From: Glandiceps talaboti
Taxonomy: Eukaryota > Hemichordata > Enteropneusta > Spengelidae
DNA length: 64,000 nt
Reading direction: 5' to 3'
Assembly: GCF_964340395.1 (NCBI RefSeq)
Contig: NC_135549.1
Span: forward strand, 1,178,501 to 1,242,500
Shown: positions 50,531-64,000 of the stretch, in pieces
Numbering within the stretch: position 1 is the first letter of the stretch
Layout: every line of letters begins with the position of its first letter
Translations under genes and position numbers: made by a program
Notes under the pieces: model-generated
Databases searched by the model: none
What the model was told of the DNA's origin: nothing
The model's input: the letters and a program-made list of their open reading frames with translations, nothing else

Positions 50531-51220
50531 CAGTATAACTAGAATGTACAACCATACGTCGTGATTGCCAATATTTGACACAGTATAACTAGAATGTACA
50601 ACCATACGTCGTGATATCCAATATTTGACGCAGTATAACTAGAATGTACAACCATACGTCGTGATAGCCAATATTTGACGCACTATAACTAGAATGTACA
50701 ACCATACGTCGTGATAGCCAATATTTGACGCACTATAACTAGAATGTACAACCATACGTCGTGATAGCCAATATTTGACGCACTATAACTAGAATGTACA
50801 ACCATACGTCGTGATAGCCAATATTTGACGCACTATAACTAGAATGTACAACCATACGTCGTGATAGCCAATATTTGACACAGTATAACTAGAATGTACA
50901 ACCATACGTCGTGATAGCCAATATTTGACGCACTATAACTAGAATGTACAACCATACGTCGTGATAGCCAATATTTGACGCACTATAACTAGAATGTACA
51001 ACCATACGTCGTGATAGCCAATATTTGACGCACTATAACTAGAATGTACAACAATACGTCGTGATAGCCAATATTTGACGCACTATAACTAGAATGTACA
51101 ACAATACGTCGTGATAGCCAATATTTGACGCACTATAACTAGAATGTACAACCATACGTCGTGATAGCCAATATTTGACGCACTATAACTAGAATGTACA
51201 ACCATACGTCGTGATAGCCA
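50531..51220 (+). repeat. 50-bp minisatellite, 13.8 highly uniform copies
   Basis: The unit 'cactataactagaatgtaca' is followed by 'accatacgtcgtgatagccaatatttgacg'. Thirteen full units and 40 bp of a fourteenth run without an indel. Variants are few: cag/cac at position 3, 'acaatacg' in two units, and 'tgacaca' at two unit junctions. This homogeneity points to recent expansion or gene conversion. It is non-coding (the unit is not a multiple of three and contains stops). Confidence 0.97.
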
Positions 51221-51224
51221 ACCC

Positions 51225-53090
51225 CTAATTACGTCGACGTGCCTAATTGAAGTGGTTTTATACCATCCCTTAGTATGCAGCGATAATTCGAAGAGAAGTG
51301 ATTTCTTCTACTCAGCAATCTTTCTACATCTAGGTCTGTTTTATTGATAAGGCTACATAAAATGCTATTTCTATGCGGGAGATTGTCAGCCGTTAACTTT
51401 ATACGTGCAATCTCGATATAAAGGTGTAAAGGTTTTAGAAGCAATTTCTTATCAACAGAATTTAATTAGGTCGAAGTAAAGGCTTTCTAAATAATCCGTA
51501 TTAGCTAATGTGTGACCGAACTACGGTTATCGTCACCAAGTCATCGTAGAAGCTATTTTTGGGAAGGTCATTCAATGTCATAGTGACACGAAAGGTGAAA
51601 GTCATTATAATAGTTCTCTCTTTCTCGGCGCCGCTAATTCACTCCAATTTCTATCTGGTAAAGGTGCAAATCAAACGGAACGTAATTGGATGTAGAACAT
51701 TAATGTACAACCAAAACAAAATTTCAGCTTTCCGGTGATTTCTCTATCCTATTATCGACTATATTAAATTGTTGCAAAACAGACAGTGGAACACGGTATT
51801 TCTCTTTCATATCGCAATATTACGGATACAATTAGCAATCTAAGTCTTGACGCATGGATACTTAGTTGAATAATACATTGTACACTTGTAGTACAATCTC
51901 TTCGACTCATTAAAGTTATAAATGCAGCTCCAATGTATTGCAAAATGAGGGTTTTCAGTGGTCCGCCGCAGTATAACGCCAGTTTTGTATAAATATTGCC
52001 AGGAAAGTTACGCTGTCACATGATAACTCTTAGTACATTGTCACAGTTCATTCATCTGCCAAGGATGAACATCAGTTTCTAAACTGTGAACGATTACCTT
52101 ATCAATCAAGGTGTTTTAATAACTACGTTTAATATGACAGATCGTTGATCCTAGAAATGCCATGATACTGACCTAGTATCACTCTCACCTTTTACGCTTG
52201 AGATGACTACACATTGAGCGTTAATGTAACGTATGACAACACTTCTTTCACTTAACGACGATAACGTTAAGAAAACGATAATTGATCGTTTGACCTACCT
52301 CTTACGCTAAATCGACAAATAATCATTGCCGTTTGCGGCATGCTTTTGTTGCCATTAATGTTTGTTCGATCACTCTGTAGTTAAGTGTAAATCGAAAATA
52401 AATCAACGTGTAAAGTGGACTGTGAGAATGTCCTTGGCCAGGGAAATGTGTAAATGATGCACATGCGTATTATTACTACATGTAATATTCCATAGATGTT
52501 TCTGAAGTCCGTTTATGACTATACATTACATGAGGTTCACGGTCAAACGAATAAACAAAGTGACCTTCCGTAGCCACATGATTAGCAAACTGATAAATGT
52601 TACAATGGAATTTGCCCTAAGACAATTAATCAGTTAGGCTGAAAGATAATGATAACCATGAGGAGCTGGATGACCAAAATTCATTTTATCCCTCATTGTA
52701 CTCGTCCATGTGTGCTTAATTAAGCATGTTCGATTTAATTTGGAAAACACGATAAGCTAGTATGGTAAAGCAATTGGCAAAAGTTTAAGGCCATTATTTT
52801 TCATTCATAACACCGCACAAACACCATCTCACTTTTACAGTCAATAGTTGCAAGCAGTATTTTGCTCTTTTGTATAGTGCGCCCTCTACGGTGATCAGTG
52901 ACACTATCGTCTTTTGAAACGAATGACGATGGTAATGCATATATCTAAGCCGCATCTCACTTTTTACCTCAGAAATATCACAAATTGAGAAGTGTATTGA
53001 CATTTTAAAGAAAACATATAAATACAAAATGTAGATATATAATCACCAAAAAATAGTTATCGTAGTTAGATAAAATAATACATCTATGAT
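51225..53090. other. intergenic, upstream of the TRIM gene
   Basis: No domain or repeat array is seen. The TRIM promoter probably lies at the right edge or in the following 350 bp, but no TATA or CpG-rich core stands out. Confidence 0.5.
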
Positions 53091-53093
53091 TAA

Positions 53094-53206
53094 AACAGTC
53101 GTCTTGACTTCATGGAACGTCCAACACACGTCACGTTATGTTTATTCTATTAATTTCAGTGACATTAGTATTAAAGATAAATGACAAAAAAGTCAAGACG
53201 ACTGTT
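53094..53206. repeat. perfect 17-bp inverted repeat
   Basis: 53094-53110 (aacagtcgtcttgactt) and 53190-53206 are exact reverse complements, separated by 79 bp. The pair lies about 245 bp before the TRIM start codon. It may be the ends of a decayed MITE or a hairpin in the TRIM promoter or 5' UTR. Confidence 0.85.
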
Positions 53207-53451
53207 GACAGTGTACCTGTGCATGTGTATGTGTCTGTCGAACTAGTGGAGTGGTGGCGTGTCCGAACAACGCTTCAAACTTCCCGCGAACTTATCCATT
53301 GTTACTCACGAGAATAGATGTGTTCCATTTGGTAGAATGTACAAATACCGTCAATTTCTAGAACCACTGGTTGGACAAATACGCACGTCTTTTGGTGACT
53401 GTTGATCACTCTTATTTCCCTACCCACGTGTTTTCGATACCATGTTAAAGA

Positions 53452-59726
<6,275 letters not shown>

Positions 59727-59875
59727 ACATTTAGACGGTTATGAACTAGTGACTTTTAATAGCTGGTGACATTATATACATTTGGGCATTTAACATTTCA
59801 CCATGGATTTTAATTTCAGAGACATTACAGTATACGTGCATATTTCCTGTGTCTTATTTTGCAATAGTCAATATT

Positions 59876-59881
59876 AATAAA
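59876..59881 (+). terminator. poly(A) signal of the TRIM gene
   Basis: AATAAA 150 bp after the TRIM stop codon, the first on the + strand after it. Confidence 0.65.
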
Positions 59882-60078
59882 TATAGTCATCTATGATATA
59901 ATGTGCCGACATGACACTATAGGTAACTATTAGTATTACCTGTTACACTAATCGATTGCAATTTTAATACAACAAGGATATTGATAATTAAATCAAAGTT
60001 TTATAAAACAAGTATAGCGTCATTTGTGGGTAAATGTATAACAGAAACATGGTAAACGTTACTGATCGTACTCAAGTA

Positions 60079-60335
60079 GTGTTGTGTTGTGTTGTGTTGT
60101 GTTGTGTTGTGTTGTGTTGTGTTGTGTTGTGTTGTGTTGTGTTGTGTTGTGTTGTGCTGTGCTGTGCTGTGCTGTGCTGTGCTGTGCTGTGCTGTGTTGT
60201 GTTGTGTTGTGTTGTGTTGTGTTGTGTTGTGTTGTGTTGTGTTGTGTTGTGTTGTGTTGTGTTGTGTTGTGTTGTGTTGTGTTGTGTTGTGTTGTGTTGT
60301 GTTGTGTTGTGTTGTGTTGTGTTGTGTTGTGTTGT
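60079..60335. repeat. (GTTGT)n with an internal (GCTGT)n block
   Basis: About 51 pentanucleotide units. Eight consecutive GCTGT units (about 60156-60195) are embedded in GTTGT. All frames are open on both strands (LCCVV; HNTTQ) because no unit forms a stop. It ends precisely where the inverted repeat at 60334 begins. Confidence 0.97.
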
Positions 60336-60404
60336 GAGGCCGTCAGGCAGAATAGCGACAACGGACTCCGTTGCTTAATGCGCTTTTCGGCCTGACGGCC
60401 TCAC
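60334..60404. repeat. 15-bp inverted repeat with a nested hairpin
   Basis: 60334-60348 (gtgaggccgtcaggc) and 60390-60404 are perfect reverse complements around a 41-nt loop. The loop contains a second palindrome, 'caacggactccgttg' (7-bp arms, 1-nt centre), and flanking 'agcg'/'cgct'. It is G+C-rich in AT-rich surroundings. Function unknown: it may be the end of a mobile element or a structured site. Confidence 0.85.
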
Positions 60405-60799
60405 TCACGCACTGTAGTAGTTCTCTGTGATCTGGCAACTTCACGAGCGCCTGTGGACATAACCACCGGGCATGATATTGAAAGAGATGAACACACTTCA
60501 ACTAGGGTACGTGATGTTTTTGTTCGACCAAAGCACATTTTCCCATGATACGTATGTGTATATGTTTCGGTGTAAATGCAAAATGTCACTGCAGAAACAA
60601 TCTATTATATGTGTTGGTTGGCTGAGATACAAAACTATTCTGACTGAGACCATCGAAATATCGGTGAAATTAAACAATTTAAAAGGAAAGCACCCATGCT
60701 GATTCGAAAGGCTTGCAATTTCAATTGAAACAGTTGGCGAATCATTAACGGGCAAGGCCCTATCGGGAAAGTTTCAAGTTTCCATAAAGTTGTTCGTTC

Positions 60800-60917
60800 C
60801 GCAAAGGATCATGGGATATACATAAACATGGCGGCCGCCATAGGTGACAGACTGTAACAGGAAGTGCGTTGTTGAAACAAACGTTTTGTATTTTTGTTAC
60901 AGCGTAGTTTTCAACAT
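60800..60917 (+). promoter_or_regulatory. KLHL promoter and non-coding exon 1
   Basis: 'aaacATGGCGGCcgcc' (60825-60840) resembles the YY1 consensus found at transcription starts of broadly expressed genes, and 'acaggaagtgcg' (60858-60869) is an ETS/GABP-type site. A consensus donor (ttcaacat|gtaagt, GT at 60918-60919) follows, and an acceptor (ataaacag|actag, AG at 61337-61338) precedes the KLHL ATG. A 5' UTR exon from about 60840 to 60917 is inferred. No TATA box is seen. Confidence 0.6.
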
Positions 60918-61368
60918 GTAAGTAATCACAGTACTCATAAATTATTAACCTTCCGTAAAATCGACTTTAAATCGTGTGTGCAATCGTACAGACTGGATTT
61001 CATCGGAAATAATCGGTTGACAGGGAAGGACCGATCACAACAATGCAATGGTTCTTGCATGGCAAGACTGCATCTTTCTTTTGTCTCCCCTTCATGTCGT
61101 GCAGTATAGCATATCAGTGATCAATGGACCCATCTCTATGGTAATCTGCTTTTTCCTGAATTAATAATTCAATAAATAAATATACTTTCAAAATTATTGT
61201 TCTGTGTTGTAAAATCATACAAACACACTCGGTCACGGATGGCAACAAGCAAAACAACAATGTACAATGTCTCATCAATCATGAATTTGAAGTAACACTA
61301 AGTATTGCTGTTGTTTTTCTTCTATATGTAATAAACAGACTAGAGAGAAATCTGAACGACCCACTGCC

Positions 61369-62205
61369 ATGGAAACGTATGTTGGACACAGACCTCCGTT
61401 ACGAAGTCTCGGTGATATGTACAACGAGGGCACGCTATGTGACGTCACCGTGGTGGTGGCTGGAAGGGAATTCCAGGCACACAAGATTATCCTGGCAGCA
61501 TCCAGTGACTACTTCAAACTAATGTTTACCAGTGAGATGCAGGAACAGTCTATGCAGAGAGTAGAGTTGAAATGTGAACAGTTAACATCAGATTCATTTG
61601 ATGCCTTACTAAAATATGCCTATACAGCTACACTATATCTCACAGTGGAGAACGTATTTGATATTCTAACAGCAGCAGACCACCTTCAGATTGTCTCAGC
61701 CATTGAGAAATGTTGTCATTTTATCGTCAAATCTTGCCTTGGAATGTGTGAAATGAAAGTTGGTGATTGCCTGGCAGTGTCTACCTATGCTGATAAGTAT
61801 AGTCAGTTGACATATTTGGGAGATACATTGAATACTACACTAGCTAAGAACTTTGTCAAGATAATGGAATATCAGGACACATTTGAATTGTTGAGTTTTG
61901 AAAGACTTTGTACAATTCTTGAGTCTGATGATCTCAGTGGTACATCAGAAATACAGATACTCCAGTGTGTATTGAAATGGCTGCGACATGATGCAGATAC
62001 ACGTATGAAATATGCTGCCCATTTACTCTCAAAAGTTCGACTTGGTTTAGTTGACAAGTACAAGTTAGCCAATTTGATGGAAGCTGCTGATATTCACTCT
62101 ATTCCAGAGTGTCGGGATTTGTTTTATAAAGCTATGGTATACCATGCATTACCAGATAGACAGAATGTGCCAAGTGAAATCAACAAACCCAGGGCTTCAT
62201 CTATG
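61369..62205 (+). CDS. KLHL coding exon (BTB-BACK)
   Basis: 279 codons from ATG to the donor 'tctatg|gtgagt'. Read-through past the donor gives a 37-residue unrelated tail ending at 62319, which is not part of the protein. Confidence 0.9.
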
Positions 62206-63722
62206 GTGAGTTCATTTTCAATGTTCTCTTCATGTTTTGGGTTTAAAAAGGCAGAACGGGAATCAATCTACATACGACTTGCATTCAAACTTGAATGTCT
62301 ATTTACGAGGTACACTTAATTTGCATATTAGGATCAATGACTAAATTCTCCAAATATGAGAGCCTGTCAATGTGTGATGGGTTACTCTAGAAGTCATGAG
62401 ATGCACAAGATGTAATTTAAAATTCATTCACAGCCACCCACACAGTCATTAACATCATGTCTTTGTTAATCAATCACACAATTCTAACCAATAACACAGT
62501 CCCTCATAAAGTTAGTGTTTATTGGGCCAGTTATGTAATGTCCAAATATGGTGTACTGGTATTTGTCAGCTCAGGATGCTACTTATACTCTGTTTACGTC
62601 ATTAGAGCAGCTGGGGTTCACTGATTGGATGAACAACTTTCTGTGCTGATTGAGGGACTTTGACCAGACTGTGGTTAGAAACCACAGTTGGTATCCAGAC
62701 TACCTGTGGCTAGGATTAATATAGGGTAGAAATGATAACTGTATTTAAAAAATGACAGTTAGTTTAGTTTTAACTACATTGTTGTTATTTTCCAGGCTCT
62801 ATTATCTCTGAACACTGTTGTTATGCAGTACTTTGACAGAAACAGTATGGCCTGGTCTACATTGCCGAACTTTGTCAACCATTCCACTGGTAGACAGATC
62901 ACAGGATACAACGCACCAGCTGTGGCTGCTTGTGGTAATTTCATCTATGTTGCTGGTGGAAATATCCAGGGACCGACAAGTGCACTCAGTCGTTATGACA
63001 TTGGTAGGAATGCATGGGATAATTTATCACCCATGAAGTCTTGCAGGTTTGCATTTAGTCTGTGTATCTTTGATAGTTATATGTATGCAGTGGGAGGATA
63101 CAGTGATTCTGGCTACCTATCTCACAACAATGTGGAGAGGTACAGTTTTACTACAGGACACTGGCAATTCATTGCACCACTCGACCAACCTAGGTTCCAT
63201 GTTGCTGTTGTACCCTACAAGGGCTACTTGTATGCCATTGGTGGACAGAAAGATAAATTCACAGCATTAAGGATCGTCCAACGATTTGACCCAGTCAAGA
63301 ACGAGTGGGAGAAGTTGAACCACAGTATCTATGCACACACTCAGGCCTGTGCTATGGTGGTCAATGATAGATTATACATTTGTGGTGGCAAAACAAATGG
63401 AGAAGAACGTAGCTGTGACCTGATGAACAGTAGATCAGTGGAAATGTATGATGATACATCAGACACTTGGACGGAAATACCGCAAGGTTTAGTACCACCT
63501 GGAAATATTCCAACTGTTGTCATAAACAATGAGGTGTACATTGTACTGAATGGCTTTGCCTACAAGACTGATATTAGAACCACAGATGACCAAGTGTATT
63601 GCATAGATCTGGATGACTGGATGAATATCACTAAGTTTATTCGTGGGTTGTCGGTCGTGTGTGTTTCTATCAACTTAGAAAGACTTGTAGGTTCAAATGA
63701 GAGTAAAAACAGTGAAGTGTAA
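61369..63722 (+). CDS. Kelch-like protein (BTB-BACK-Kelch), Cullin-3 adaptor
   Basis: Join 61369-62205 and 62796-63722: 587 residues plus stop, intron phase 0 (atg|gtgagt ... ttttccag|gct). BTB at residues about 12-120 (GTLCDVTVVVAGREFQAHK, then ILAASSDYF), BACK at about 125-230 (CLAVSTYADKY, LLSFERLCTILESDDL), Kelch repeats at about 281-580 with Gly-Gly doublets at 333, 379, 428 and 476, and a fifth blade with NG instead (531-532). The Kelch domain starts mid-blade (VVMQYFDRNSMAW). The C-terminus (RGLSVVCVSINLERLVG) looks like the missing first strands, so I infer a six-bladed propeller closed by N- and C-terminal strands. KLHL proteins use BTB-BACK to bind Cullin-3 and Kelch to present substrates for ubiquitination. 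The length is normal for the family. The start ATG (gccATGg) follows a 5' UTR acceptor. I cannot assign a numbered KLHL orthologue. Confidence 0.92.
62206..62795 (+). other. KLHL intron 2
   Basis: 590 bp, GTGAGT...TTTTCCAG, phase 0. No conserved exon is seen inside. It separates BACK from Kelch. Confidence 0.85.
62796..63722 (+). CDS. KLHL coding exon (Kelch, stop)
   Basis: 308 codons plus TAA. The first nine codons (ALLSLNTVV) precede the first Met and belong to the protein because of the phase-0 join. Codes all Kelch blades. Confidence 0.9.
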   Translation, partial: ALLSLNTVVMQYFDRNSMAWSTLPNFVNHSTGRQITGYNAPAVAACGNFIYVAGGNIQGPTSALSRYDIGRNAWDNLSPMKSCRFAFSLCIFDSYMYAVGGYSDSGYLSHNNVERYSFTTGHWQFIAPLDQPRFHVAVVPYKGYLYAIGGQKDKFTALRIVQRFDPVKNEWEKLNHSIYAHTQACAMVVNDRLYICGGKTNGEERSCDLMNSRSVEMYDDTSDTWTEIPQGLVPPGNIPTVVINNEVYIVLNGFAYKTDIRTTDDQVYCIDLDDWMNITKFIRGLSVVCVSINLERLVGSNESKNSEV

Positions 63723-63904
63723 TCTCATCTACTGGAAATCATACCAAAAAAAGTGAAAGTTATCCCACCAACACTGTACCCATCATATCAATAACTTATG
63801 ACCAAGATGTGTGGAAAACAGACAAGTTTGACCTGAGATTTTTTCCTAATGATTTCATCAAAGGTTAAAATCGAAAAGTTTACAAATATTGCATTATTGC
63901 TCTG

Positions 63905-63910
63905 AATAAA
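63905..63910 (+). terminator. poly(A) signal of the KLHL gene
   Basis: AATAAA 183 bp after the KLHL stop, in AT-rich 3' UTR. Confidence 0.7.
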
Positions 63911-64000
63911 AGAATGTTAAACACCTGACAATTTATGGAAAACCTGGGAGTAAGCTCTCCTGGCTGCATTAAAAGTATTTACAGAGAAAATACTCCACAA

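Noticed and set aside
45333-51220. CRISPR-like regular repeats at the three large minisatellites
   Set aside because: Units abut directly with no unique spacers, and the genome is eukaryotic.
60034-60395. Cys-Val-Leu repeat frames on + and His-Asn-Thr-Gln frame on -
   Set aside because: Translations of the GTTGT/GCTGT array.

Overview
The window is nuclear DNA from an animal. It is AT-rich and very rich in simple repeats, has spliced genes with GT-AG introns, and holds scattered 3' ends of non-LTR retrotransposons and MITE-like elements. It is most likely a marine invertebrate bilaterian (a spiralian or a non-vertebrate deuterostome). The sequence alone does not let me name the phylum. No prokaryotic gene, CRISPR array or operon is present. 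Three protein-coding genes are well supported, and all lie on the + strand. Most other open frames are by-products of microsatellites or of minisatellites whose unit length is a multiple of three. || Layout. 1-30360 is gene-free. It carries microsatellites, 50-bp and 52/60-bp minisatellites, two LINE 3'-end coding remnants (17205-17600 and 25650-25947), retroelement tails, and a dispersed repeat of about 160 bp with a further copy at 46290. 30439-32319 is an intronless coding exon for a 601-residue biogenic-amine GPCR that closely resembles the histamine H1 receptor. 32330-53090 is again gene-free. It holds a decayed ~30-bp repeat, a TIR-bearing element (42847-43225), and three striking minisatellites: 45 bp at 45333-46095, 30 bp x 62 at 48181-50050, and 50 bp x 13.8 at 50531-51220. 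|| 53452-59726 is a TRIM gene (RING, two B-boxes, coiled coil, PRY-SPRY) that I assembled from six exons. Splice phases agree throughout and give 742 residues in one frame. Its 96, 234 and 23 bp middle exons closely match the exon layout of vertebrate RBCC-SPRY TRIM genes. Its introns hold a pseudo-exon made by partial duplication of exon 3, a MITE-like element and telomere-like repeats. || 60079-60404 is a pentanucleotide array that ends exactly on a 15-bp inverted repeat. 60800-63910 is a KLHL gene (BTB, BACK, Kelch; 587 residues) with a YY1/ETS-like promoter, a non-coding first exon, two coding exons and a poly(A) signal. || The genes form no operon. TRIM (RING E3 ligase) and KLHL (Cullin-3 adaptor) both belong to ubiquitin pathways, but nothing beyond proximity links them.
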